Positions 22,724 to 31,500 of a DNA stretch of 43,439 nucleotides are shown here, in pieces (positions within the stretch are counted from its first letter, which is position 1; each line of letters starts with the position of its first letter). Source of the DNA: an uncultured Clostridia bacterium (GTDB lineage: Bacteria > Bacillota > Clostridia > Oscillospirales > JAAYOS01); NCBI GenBank assembly GCA_947631015.1, contig CANRJS010000017.1:1-43439 (forward strand), written 5' to 3'. The position numbers were made by a program, and so were the translations under genes. The notes beneath the pieces are model-generated. The model was given only the letters and a program-made list of their open reading frames with translations, had not been told where the DNA came from and searched no databases.

Positions 22724-25138
22724 ATGGACAACAAAATGACCGCAAGAGAGATAGCCGAGGGCTCGATAGTCCTTCTGAAAAACGAGGGCGGCGTCCTGCC
22801 GCTCGCTAAAGGGACGAAGGCCGCGTTCTTCGGCAGAACGCAGACAGAGTCGATACTTTCCGGCAACGGCTCCGGCGCGGCAAACGTCGAAAAACCGCAG
22901 GAGATAGTCACCGAGTGCCGCAGACGCGGCATAGAGCCGGTGGAGGAGCTTGAGAGCTTCTATCGGACGAAGCTCGCCGCGAAGGCGGCGGCGCAGCCCG
23001 CCTTTGACCTCGCGCAGCTAAAGCACATGGTCAACAGCGGCCTCATGTACGAATTTTTCGGCAGGTACACGCCCCCGGCGGAGGAGCTTGCCGTGCCGGA
23101 GGAGCTCACGGCCCGCGCGTCCGCCGAGACCGACACGGCCGTGCTGATAATAGGCCGCAGCTCCGGCGGCGAGGAGTGCGACCGCCATCTCATGGACGAC
23201 TACTACCTCACCGACGAGGAAAAGACGCTTGCGGCACAGGTCGCGGCGGCGTTTCGGAAGGTCGTTCTCGTTCTCAACGTGAACGGACTTATCGACCTCT
23301 CGTGGACCGAGGAATATCCCTCGATAAAGAGCATCGTTTTCATCGGCATCCCGGGCGAGGAGGGACCGGCGGCGCTCGCGGAGATACTTTCCGGCGGCGT
23401 GACGCCGTCCGGAAAGCTCGCGATGTCGATAGCGCGGGACTACTCCGACTACCCTGCCGACTTCTCGTGGGACAAGGAGCACCCGGCAAAGATCCTCACC
23501 TACGCCGACTACGGCCTCGACGCCGAGGCGAACGGCAGCGTCAGCTATGAGAAAAGTCCCGTGACGGTGTACCGTGAGGACATCTACCTCGGCTACCGCT
23601 ACTTTGACACCTTCGGCAGGAAGCCGCTCTATCCGTTCGGCTTCGGCATGAGCTATACGTCCTTCGAGACCGCCGTCTGCGGCGTGAGGAAGGAGCGGGA
23701 CGGCTTCCGCATCGCCGCCTCGGTGAAGAACACCGGCGGCGTGGACGGGCGCGAGGTCGTGCAGGTCTACGTCTCGGCCGAGGGGACCGAGAGCCCGCGC
23801 GCGTATCAGGAGCTTAAGGGCTTTGCAAAGACGCGGACGCTCGCGCCGGGAGAGAGCGAAACGGTGGAGGTTTTCGTGCCGTGGCGCGAGCTTGCCTGCT
23901 ACCGCGAGGACGCGGCGGCATACGTGATAGAGCGCGGAAGGTACGTCCTGCGCGTCGGGACGTCCTCCGCCACGACAAGCCCTGCGGGGTGCGTGACGGT
24001 CGAAAGCGACATCACGGTTGAGCGGTGCGAAAACCGCCTCTGCCTCGCGGACTGCAACAAGGGAAAAATTGACTTCCTGCGCCCAGAGAAGTCGGCGCAT
24101 GAGACCGAGGACTGCGAAGTGCTCTTCGAACTTTCGGTGGAGGACGTCGCGGAGCGCGCGGCGGCACCGCGCGGGACCGTCCCCGGACTTGAGCGCTTCT
24201 CGGACGAGGAGCTTGCGGCGCTCTGCGTCGGATACGGCCCCGGAACTCCCTTCGCGGCGTTCAAGGACACCGCCGACCCAAACACGATATTCGACGAGAA
24301 TGGGAATCCTCTCACGACGAACAGCCATCCCACCGGCTTCAACGGCTACGTCTCGCCCGCAATAGAGGGCAAGGGCGTCCGCTCGGTGTTCTACAAGGAC
24401 GGGCCTGCCGGCGTCGGCGCGGTCGCGTGGCCGAGCGAGATGCTGATAGCGTGCAGCTTTGACACCGAGCTCTGCCGTCGCTTCGGCGACGCCGTCGGAG
24501 CGGAGTGCGAGGCGATGCAGGTCGACGTCTGGCTCGCGCCCGCCGTCAACCTCCAGCGCCACCCGCTCGGCGGACGGAACTTCGAGTACTTCTCGGAGGA
24601 TCCGTTCCTCGCGGGGAAGTGCGCCGCCGCCGTCGCGCGCGGCGTGCAGGAGAACCATCCGGTGCTCGTCTGCGCCAAGCACTTTGCCGTAAACGAGCAG
24701 GAGACCTACCGGCGCGGAAGCGCGCGCCTCCACTATGATGCGGTGAACTCGATACTCACCGAGCGCGCCGCGCGCGAGCTCTACCTGCGTCCGTTCGAAA
24801 TGCTAGTGCGCGAGGCGGGACTCATGTGCGTCATGACCTCGTTCAACAGGATAAACGGCGTGTTCGCCGGCGGGAACGCAGACCTCTGCCGCGGGATACT
24901 CCGCGACGAGTGGGACTTCCGGGGCGCGGTCGTCACCGACTGGGGCGACATGGACGTCGTCGTGGACGGCGCGGACGCCGTCGCCGCCGGGAACGACATC
25001 GTCATGCCCGGCGGACCTCCCGTCATAAGTCAGATACTCAAGGGACTTGAGGAGGGGAGAGTGACCCGCACCGAGCTGTGCGAGGCCGTGTCGCACCTCA
25101 CAAACCTCCTTAAGTGCTTCGGGCGGTACGACGGCTGA
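22724..25138 (+). CDS. Glycoside hydrolase family 3 beta-glucosidase, permuted domain order
   Basis: 804 residues, no signal peptide. GH3 enzymes release terminal beta-linked glucose (or xylose) with retention of configuration. The domain order is swapped. The alpha/beta sandwich domain comes first (about 5-260, REIAEGSIVLLKNEGGVLPLAKG...AEILSGGVTPSGKLAMSIARDYSDYP), then a fibronectin-III-like domain (about 285-420, YLGYRYFDTFGRKPLYPFGFGMSYTSF), then the catalytic barrel (about 480-804) with KHFAVNEQE at ~652 and the nucleophile Asp~739 in VVTDWGDMD. The same order is known from Ruminococcus albus and Butyrivibrio beta-glucosidases. The ATG at 22724 is chosen because AGAGGTG fits it; a GTG at 22715 is in frame. 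Confidence 0.93.
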   Translation: MDNKMTAREIAEGSIVLLKNEGGVLPLAKGTKAAFFGRTQTESILSGNGSGAANVEKPQEIVTECRRRGIEPVEELESFYRTKLAAKAAAQPAFDLAQLKHMVNSGLMYEFFGRYTPPAEELAVPEELTARASAETDTAVLIIGRSSGGEECDRHLMDDYYLTDEEKTLAAQVAAAFRKVVLVLNVNGLIDLSWTEEYPSIKSIVFIGIPGEEGPAALAEILSGGVTPSGKLAMSIARDYSDYPADFSWDKEHPAKILTYADYGLDAEANGSVSYEKSPVTVYREDIYLGYRYFDTFGRKPLYPFGFGMSYTSFETAVCGVRKERDGFRIAASVKNTGGVDGREVVQVYVSAEGTESPRAYQELKGFAKTRTLAPGESETVEVFVPWRELACYREDAAAYVIERGRYVLRVGTSSATTSPAGCVTVESDITVERCENRLCLADCNKGKIDFLRPEKSAHETEDCEVLFELSVEDVAERAAAPRGTVPGLERFSDEELAALCVGYGPGTPFAAFKDTADPNTIFDENGNPLTTNSHPTGFNGYVSPAIEGKGVRSVFYKDGPAGVGAVAWPSEMLIACSFDTELCRRFGDAVGAECEAMQVDVWLAPAVNLQRHPLGGRNFEYFSEDPFLAGKCAAAVARGVQENHPVLVCAKHFAVNEQETYRRGSARLHYDAVNSILTERAARELYLRPFEMLVREAGLMCVMTSFNRINGVFAGGNADLCRGILRDEWDFRGAVVTDWGDMDVVVDGADAVAAGNDIVMPGGPPVISQILKGLEEGRVTRTELCEAVSHLTNLLKCFGRYDG

Positions 25139-25173
25139 CGCGCCGTCCCACCGGGAAAATCGGACAAAACTAT

Positions 25174-25207
25174 GATATGCCGGTACGGGGGACCGTACCG
25201 GCATATC
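25174..25207. other. Large perfect hairpin between two genes
   Basis: A stem of about 15 bp, GATATGCCGGTACGG and its complement, lies between the GH3 stop and the next small gene. There is no T tract on the plus side, so it is either a weak terminator or an RNA-stabilising hairpin. Confidence 0.5.
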
Positions 25208-25223
25208 CGAAAGGATGAAGAAG

Positions 25224-25550
25224 ATGAAGACGGTATTTCAGATAATCGTTTGTGTTGTGAGCATACTCTTCGCCGCGCTGTCGCTCGTCGCGGCGCTCAG
25301 TCAGCTGAAGAGCAAAAAGGGCACGTCGTCCGCCGTGCTGATGGCCGTCGGTTCGCTGCTGCTTATAGTCGGAGCGGCATACTGCTTTGCGGGACTGTGG
25401 TTTGATTATATCCCGGCGGCCGTCGGGTGCGTCGGCATCTGCGCCGCCGCGATATGCAACGGTTTGAAAAGCGAGCAGTTCCATATCCGGCACCACGTCA
25501 TACGCATCGCGCTTTCCGCCGCGCTCGTGACGGGATTGGTACTTCTCTAA
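25224..25550 (+). CDS. Small membrane protein of unknown function
   Basis: 108 residues with about four hydrophobic segments: MKTVFQIIVCVVSILFAALSLVAALSQL at the N terminus, then SSAVLMAVGSLLLIVGAAYCFAGLWF, IPAAVGCVGICAAAICNGL and HVIRIALSAALVTGLVLL. No family recognised. An ATG at 25215 is in frame but touches the GAAAGG SD, so the ATG at 25224 is preferred. It may be co-transcribed with the TraX-family gene 43 bases downstream. Confidence 0.65.
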   Translation: MKTVFQIIVCVVSILFAALSLVAALSQLKSKKGTSSAVLMAVGSLLLIVGAAYCFAGLWFDYIPAAVGCVGICAAAICNGLKSEQFHIRHHVIRIALSAALVTGLVLL

Positions 25551-25593
25551 GAGCACATCGGAACGGTAAATTTATCATCGGAGGAAGTACATA

Positions 25594-26394
25594 ATGACTT
25601 CGTTTCGCTTAAAAATCATTGCGATAATTTCGATGACACTTGACCACGCGGCAAAGATAATCGGTCAGGCGGGACTGCTGGCGATATTCCCGAATGCGGT
25701 GAGCGTGACTTATGACATAATCAAAATAATGGAAGGATTAGGGCGGCTGGCGTTCCCTCTGTTTGCGTTCATGATAGCCGAGGGATGTCGGAAAACGCAC
25801 AGCATGCCGAGGTATATCGGACGGCTGTCGCTCTTCGCGCTTATTTCGGAGCCGTTCTATTATTTTGCATTTCGCATGAATATGCCAAATTTCGGACTTG
25901 ACAATTTTCTGAACCTCCTCATACACCTGAATCTGACAAACGTGTTTTTCACTCTGGCGCTTGGCGCTGCCGCAATTTACATATATCAACTGCTTGAGCG
26001 CAAAAACTCCAAAAAGCTCCTGCTGCTGTTCATTCCCGCCTTTCTGGTGATACTCTACTTAGCGGGACGGACACACTGCGACTACGGAATAGCCGGAGTT
26101 CTGCTTATAGTAGCGCTCTACTTTGCCCGGACGAAGAAGATGCGGGCCGTCGTCGTCGCTCTTTGGTCTGTCGGTCTGTACATACTCTATCAGGCGGATT
26201 TCGGCTTCAACGTGTCGCAGGTCTGGACGTGGCCGATAGTAAACTGCATATGCGCGGCTCTGGCGGGCGCTCTTATTTGGTTCTACAACGGCGAACGCGG
26301 CCGGCCGATGAAGTGGTGCTTCTACATATACTATCCGGCGCACCTGCTCCTTCTTTCACTGATAAGCGTGGGACTGAGCCGCATAAACCCGTAA
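25594..26394 (+). CDS. TraX-family membrane protein
   Basis: 266 residues with about eight membrane helices. The N terminus LKIIAIISMTLDHAAKII, the motif EGLGRLAFPLFAFMIAEGCRKTHSMPRYIGRLSLFALISEPFYYFAF, and the ending MKWCFYIYYPAHLLLLSLI are the hallmarks of the TraX family (PF05857), which includes F-pilin acetylase TraX and many chromosomal relatives resembling membrane acyltransferases. Here it is chromosomal with no conjugation genes, so it more likely acylates an envelope component; that is inference. GGAGGAAG precedes the ATG. It is visibly AT-richer than its neighbours. Confidence 0.85.
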   Translation: MTSFRLKIIAIISMTLDHAAKIIGQAGLLAIFPNAVSVTYDIIKIMEGLGRLAFPLFAFMIAEGCRKTHSMPRYIGRLSLFALISEPFYYFAFRMNMPNFGLDNFLNLLIHLNLTNVFFTLALGAAAIYIYQLLERKNSKKLLLLFIPAFLVILYLAGRTHCDYGIAGVLLIVALYFARTKKMRAVVVALWSVGLYILYQADFGFNVSQVWTWPIVNCICAALAGALIWFYNGERGRPMKWCFYIYYPAHLLLLSLISVGLSRINP

Positions 26395-26698
26395 CTTGCG
26401 CGCATTCCTTTGGCCCGTGCTCCCTTGATCAGGTATCGGGGACGCACGGGTCGATTTGCATTTTTTGGACGGTTTTCCGAAAACAGGTGTATTTTCGGGA
26501 CGCAAACGTGGAAATATCTTTTCGGGAACAAAACGCCGAAATGTCGCAAATAAACGCTGAAATTCATCCGTAAGAAAAAATCCGGCCCATTTTCGGCGGT
26601 ATCTGTATCCGATTTTTCTTTCGGGCGTGGGAAACATAGATTTGCGCGCGCAGCCGCCTCGCGGCGGCGGGAACGCGCGTGCGATTTTTCGGAAAGGG
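26395..26698. other. Intergenic stretch before spoIVB
   Basis: About 300 AT-richer bases with no gene I can support. A CCCGTGC/GCACGGG hairpin at about 26419-26451 followed by TTGCATTTTTT could end the TraX transcript. No clear sigma-A promoter is visible, and sigma-G/F boxes for spoIVB could not be assigned with confidence. Confidence 0.45.
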
Positions 26699-27778
26699 GT
26701 GACATTTATCGGACGAAAATGGCTGAAACAGGCGCTGACGGCGTTTGTTCTCGTGCTTTTGCTGAGCGCGGCCGAGGTGCTTCCGGCGGCGTCCGCCGCG
26801 TACTTCCCGCGCGAAGCGACGGCGGCGGCCGCGACCGGGACGCGGTACCTCGTGCCGGTCGGGCGCGCCGTGGGGATGAAGATAGTGTCCGACGGTATCC
26901 TCGTCGTGGGCATGACCGACGTGACCTGCGCCGGAGCGACCACCTCGCCTGCGCGCTCCGCCGGGCTGAAGGAGGGCGACCTGATAATCTCGGTCGACTC
27001 ACGCAAGGTCGGCAGCACTCAGGAACTCAAGGAGGCGCTGAACGACGCGCTCGTGGGCAGCGGCGAGGTAGAGATAACCTACGAGCGGGACGGCAGCGAG
27101 CATATCGCGGTCCTGAAGCCGGTCCTCAGCGATGAGGACGGCACCTACAAGATAGGCGCGTGGGTGCGCGACAGCATGGCGGGCATCGGCACGCTGACCT
27201 TCTACGACCCGTCGAGCGGGGTCTTCGGCGCGCTCGGACACGGGATAAACGACGTGACGACCTCCGAGCTCATGCCTGTCGCGAGCGGAACGCTCATCCG
27301 CTCGACAATATCCTCCGTGAGAAAGGGCGAGAGCGGCGCACCGGGCGAGCTCTCCGGCAGCTTTGACCTCTCGGACGAGTTCGGCGAGCTCTACGCGAAC
27401 ACTGACCGGGGCGTATTCGGCCGGGCGAACGCCGAGGTGCTCAGCGTGGACGTCTCTGCGGCTCTGCCGGCGGCGCGCGCGGACGAGGTGAAGGAGGGTC
27501 CGGCCGTGATACTCTCGAACGTCTCCGGCGACAAAGTGGACGAGTACGAAATAGAGATAAAGCAGGTCTCGCGTAACAGCGCGCAATCGCCGCGCGATTT
27601 GGTGATCGAGGTGACCGACGAGGAACTGTTGGCCGCGACCGGCGGCATAGTTCAGGGAATGAGCGGAAGCCCGATAATCCAGAACGGCAAGCTCGTCGGC
27701 GCGGTGACGCACGTCCTCGTCGGCGACCCTAAGAGAGGATACGGCATACTGATAGAGAATATGCTGGACGCGCAATAG
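26699..27778 (+). CDS. spoIVB: SpoIVB-type serine peptidase (sporulation)
   Basis: About 359 residues. In sporulating Bacillota SpoIVB is secreted from the forespore and cleaves SpoIVFA to start pro-sigma-K processing. Seen: a signal or anchor sequence (KWLKQALTAFVLVLLLSAAEVLPAASA), the start VPVGRAVGMKIVSDGILVVG, a PDZ domain (about 60-140; SAGLKEGDLIISVDSRKVGST) and the SpoIVB peptidase domain with His~181 in GALGHGINDV and Ser~324 in GIVQGMSGSPIIQNGKLVGAVTHV. The start is uncertain: GTG at 26699 abuts the SD GGAAAGGGG, and a GTG at 26627 is also in frame. The usual neighbour spo0A is absent downstream; the structured element C follows instead. Confidence 0.88.
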   Translation: MTFIGRKWLKQALTAFVLVLLLSAAEVLPAASAAYFPREATAAAATGTRYLVPVGRAVGMKIVSDGILVVGMTDVTCAGATTSPARSAGLKEGDLIISVDSRKVGSTQELKEALNDALVGSGEVEITYERDGSEHIAVLKPVLSDEDGTYKIGAWVRDSMAGIGTLTFYDPSSGVFGALGHGINDVTTSELMPVASGTLIRSTISSVRKGESGAPGELSGSFDLSDEFGELYANTDRGVFGRANAEVLSVDVSAALPAARADEVKEGPAVILSNVSGDKVDEYEIEIKQVSRNSAQSPRDLVIEVTDEELLAATGGIVQGMSGSPIIQNGKLVGAVTHVLVGDPKRGYGILIENMLDAQ

Positions 27779-27782
27779 ACTT

Positions 27783-27961
27783 TCGCTGCAAATCGCGGGC
27801 GCGGATTTCATCCGCGCCCTTACCAATTTGCAGCGAAGCCGTCGGATAGGGCATAGCCCTACCGACGGCAACGCTCCGCTACGCAAGTCCCGCGCGGTCA
27901 GCGACCGCGTGGGATTCGGCGAAACTCTGCGAGGCTGCAAAAGGCAAAACTCTGCGAGGCT
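27783..27961 (+). repeat. 3'-end structured element, copy C
   Basis: The outer stem TCGCTGCAAAT (27783-27793) pairs with ATTTGCAGCGA (27826-27836). The inner hairpin is 27797-27819. TTACCAATTT is present. Hairpin 2 is 27838-27869. Then AACGCTCCGCT, a short variable part, and the tag ACTCTGCGAGGCT twice (27924-27936, 27949-27961). It starts five bases after the spoIVB stop, on the same strand. Two outer-stem positions differ from copies A and D, and both partners have changed with them. Confidence 0.78.
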
Positions 27962-27966
27962 AGCAT

Positions 27967-27998
27967 AAGCCCCGCCGGGAAAACTCCCGGCGGGGCTT
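27967..27998 (+). terminator. Hairpin terminator after element C
   Basis: AAGCCCCGCCGGGA stem with its complement followed by GACTTTCTT, five bases past the element's end tag. It probably closes the spoIVB transcript. Confidence 0.65.
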
Positions 27999-28025
27999 GA
28001 CTTTCTTGTGAAACTGTAGTAAAAT
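27997..28025 (+). promoter_or_regulatory. Sigma-A promoter for the DUF6054 gene
   Basis: TTGACT (27997-28002), 17 bases, TAAAAT (28020-28025). The -35 box overlaps the terminator tail. Confidence 0.65.
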
Positions 28026-28073
28026 TAAATTACCGACAAGGGTGAAAATTTTTCGTTAAAGGAGATGCGTTTT

Positions 28074-28424
28074 ATGTCAATGCTCGTTCGCGATATCCGC
28101 CCGGCAAGCGGGAATTTCGAAACGGTCCTGCATCAGATAGAGGGCGGTATCCTCGAGGGAAGTATATCCGCAACGCTGGAAGCCTCGCAGGACTTCGGGG
28201 AGGCCGGTTCGCGGTGCTCGGTGCGCGTCTTCGAGCGGTACAGCTATCTCGGCGGCAACCGCCTCAGCATGAGCGTGACGCTCTTCCAGGAGGGAAACGG
28301 GCCGCTGCACCTCTGCGCCGTCACGAGCGGGGGAAGTCAGGCGGTGTTTTTTAAGATAAACCGCTTCGGTGAGGACGCGTTCCTCGAAAAGTTGGAGGAA
28401 CTTTTGCCCGCGCTCGGCGTGTGA
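28074..28424 (+). CDS. DUF6054 family protein
   Basis: 116 residues, soluble, no signal peptide. The conserved face reads LEASQDFGEAGSRCSVRVFERYSYLGGNRLSMSVTLFQ and LHLCAVTSGGSQAVFFKINRFGEDAFLEKL, a pattern I recall from small Clostridia proteins grouped as DUF6054; the function is unknown. AAAGGAG fits the ATG at 28074 better than the ATG at 28065, which touches it. It is monocistronic between element C and the beta-galactosidase promoter. Confidence 0.7.
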   Translation: MSMLVRDIRPASGNFETVLHQIEGGILEGSISATLEASQDFGEAGSRCSVRVFERYSYLGGNRLSMSVTLFQEGNGPLHLCAVTSGGSQAVFFKINRFGEDAFLEKLEELLPALGV

Positions 28425-28475
28425 CGCAAAAATGCCTCGCCCACGGGTAAAACAGGACAAAAATCCCGCCTGGCA

Positions 28476-28504
28476 TTGACAGCTTTTCAGGCACAAGGTA
28501 TAAT
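28476..28504 (+). promoter_or_regulatory. Consensus sigma-A promoter for the beta-galactosidase gene
   Basis: TTGACA (28476-28481), 17 bases, TATAAT (28499-28504), followed 41 bases later by the ATG. No operator palindrome is obvious next to it. Confidence 0.88.
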
Positions 28505-28545
28505 TTATACGGCACATATACAGAAAAACAGGGAGGCAGAAAATT

Positions 28546-31500
28546 ATGCAGGCAAACCTTGAATGGCTGCGCGACGTCGGCGTGTACGAGGTCGGGCGGC
28601 TTCCCGCACACTCAGACCACATCGCGCAGGCGCCGGACGACAAGCCCGGCTTTTCCTCGCTCCGCCAGAGCCTCAACGGCTCGTGGCGCTTCAGGTATTC
28701 CGAACGGCCGGAGGAGCGTCCCATGGACTTCTACGAGGAGGACTACGACAGCTCGGACTGGGACAGCATCACCGTCCCGGGACACATCCAGATGCAGGGT
28801 TACGGCGAGCCGCAGTACGTCAACACCACCTATCCGTGGGACGGACACGAGAAGCTGTTCCCGCCGGAGGTTCCGGAGCACAACCCGGTCGGCAGCTACA
28901 TACTCAAATTTACCCCCACGCGGCGCGGGATGCGCGCCCGCGTGAGCTTCCAGGGTGTGGACAACGCGTTCTTCGTATGGCTGAACGGCGAGCTCCTCGG
29001 TTACAGCGAGGACAGCTGCACCCCCGCCGAGTTTGACGTCACCGGTCTCCTCCGCGACGGAGAGAACACCCTCGCCGTCGAGGTGTACCGCTTCTCGACG
29101 GCGAGCTGGCTCGAGGACCAGGACTTCTTCCGTTTCAGCGGGATATTCCGCGACGTGTACCTCGAATTTTTGCCCGAGCTGCACGTCGAGGACATACATG
29201 TCATCACCGACGTGGACGACGGCTTCGAGAGTGCCGTCCTGCGCGCGAAGCTCCGCATGTCCGGCGCGGCGGAGGGCGGCAGGGTCTATGCCGCGCTCGC
29301 GGCCTCCTGCGGACGTCCCGCGGGAGAGGCGGAAGCGGAGGTCGAGGACGGCGAGTGCCGCTTCGAGATACCGGTCGAGAACGTCGAGCTGTGGAGCGCG
29401 GAGGATCCAAACCTCTATATGCTTACACTCATAGTGTCGGACGCGAACGGAGTCACCGAGAAGGTGCGCCAGCCGGTGGGCTTCCGCCGCTTCGAGATAG
29501 TGGACAGGATAATGACCCTCAACGGGAAACGCATAGTCTTCAACGGCACGAACCGCCACGACTTTGACGCGAGCTGCGGCCGCGCTGCGACCGACGAGCA
29601 CCGCCGCCGCGACCTCGTCACGATGAAGCGGAACAACATCAACGCCGTGCGCACCTCGCACTATCCGAACGGCTCCGGCCTCTACCGCATGACCGACGAG
29701 CTCGGCCTCTACGTCATCGACGAGACGAACCTTGAGACCCACGGCACCTGGGGCTACCCAGTCGGCACGCAGGAGGAGCGGGCGGCGAGCCTCGTGCCCG
29801 GTTCGAAGCTCGAGTGGCTGCCGGCCTGCCTTGACCGTGCGCGCTCGATGTTCGAGCGGGACAAGAACCATCCGTCGGTGCTGATATGGAGCTGCGGCAA
29901 TGAGAGCTTCGGCGGCGAGGTCATATATCAGATGAGCGAATACTTCCGCTCGGTAGACGCGACGCGCCTCGTCCACTACGAGGGAGTCGTCCACGACCCG
30001 GAGTGGCTCAAGACCACCGACATCTACTCGCAGATGTACGCCCACCCGGACACCGTCGTGAAGTACCTCGAGAGCGACCCGGAGCGGCCGTACATCCTCT
30101 GCGAGTACATGCACTCGATGGGCAACTCCACCGGCGGCATGAAGCACTACACCGAGCTTGCCGAGAAGTATCCGATGTATCAGGGCGGATTTATCTGGGA
30201 CTTCATAGATCAGGCTGTCATCACCGAGAGCGAGAGCGGACGCGTCCGCCTCGGCTACGGCGGGGACAACGGCGAGAGGCCGCACGACGGGACGTTCTCC
30301 GGCAACGGTATAGTCTTTGCGGACGGCACCGAGACCCCGAAGCTCCAGGAGGTAAAGAACCTCTACTCGGGCGTGAAGATAACCCCGGACGAGAAGGGCG
30401 TCACGATAAAGAACAAGAATCTGTTCATCAATACCGACCGCTACGCCGCGAAGTGGACGCTGAAGCGAAACGGCGTCGAGGAGGCGTTCGGGTCGTTTGA
30501 CCAGAGCGTCGCGCCGGGCGGGGAGGAGTACTACCTCCTGCCGGTCACGGCGGAGGGCGAGGGAGAGTTCACCCTTGACGTGTCGCTCACGCTCCGCGCT
30601 GCCACCGCGTGGGCGGAGGCCGGCTACGAGATTGCCCACGGCGAGCACGTCTGGGGCAGCTACGTCCCGGAGGAGTGCCCCGGTGAGGCGAAGGCCGTGC
30701 TAGGGCGCGAGTGGATGGGCGTGGACGTCGGCGAGGCGCACGCCATGTTCTCGATAAACGGCGGCCTCGAGGGCTTCCGCGCGAACGGACACGAGTATTT
30801 GAAGGACAAGGTGCGCCCGACCTTCTGGCGCGCCATGCTCGACAACGACCTCGGCGCGAAGAATCAGATGACGCAGGCGTTCTGGCAGACGGCTACGCAG
30901 AACGGCGGCATTTTCACCTTCTTCGGAAGGGGAGACGCGCCTGCGTTCGACGAAAAGAACGCGGCTGTGAGCTACGGCTATACGCTTTCGATGCCGCTTC
31001 GCGCCCTCGGTGCCAAGACCCCCGAGGAGAAGATGAAGATATTGATGGAGGAGCGGATAACCGCCCGCATCGAGTACCGCGCGGAGGGCGGAAAGCTCCA
31101 CTGTGCGCTGATATGGGACGGCAGGGAGGGTCTTCCCGAGATACCGAACTTCGCCCTCCGCTTCAAGCTGCCGTGTACGCTCGACCGCGTGAGGTTCTAC
31201 GGCATGGGCCCGGAGGAGAACTACATCGACCGCGCGGAGGGCGCGCGCCTCGGCAGATACGAGTACGACGTGTGCGACAACCTCACCCCGTACCTGCACC
31301 CGCAGGAATGCGGCAACCGCATCGGCGTCCGCTGGGCGGAGGTCACCGACGAATCTGGCCACGGCCTGCGCTTCGAGATGGAGGACGCGCCGTTCGAGTT
31401 CGGCGCGCTGCACTACTCGAGCGAGCAGCTCGAGGCGGCGGACCACATCGACGAGCTGCCCGAGCCGGAGTACACGTTCGTGACCGTCTCCGCGCGTCAG

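Noticed and set aside
23018-24733. 571-codon minus-strand open frame inside the GH3 gene
   Set aside because: Antisense shadow; the sense frame carries all GH3 motifs.
25594-26394. Evidence of a conjugative element from the TraX-family gene
   Set aside because: No relaxase, coupling protein or pilus gene nearby; the family is common on Clostridia chromosomes.
28612-30648. 678-codon minus-strand open frame inside lacZ
   Set aside because: Antisense shadow of an intact GH2 gene; no SD and low-complexity composition.
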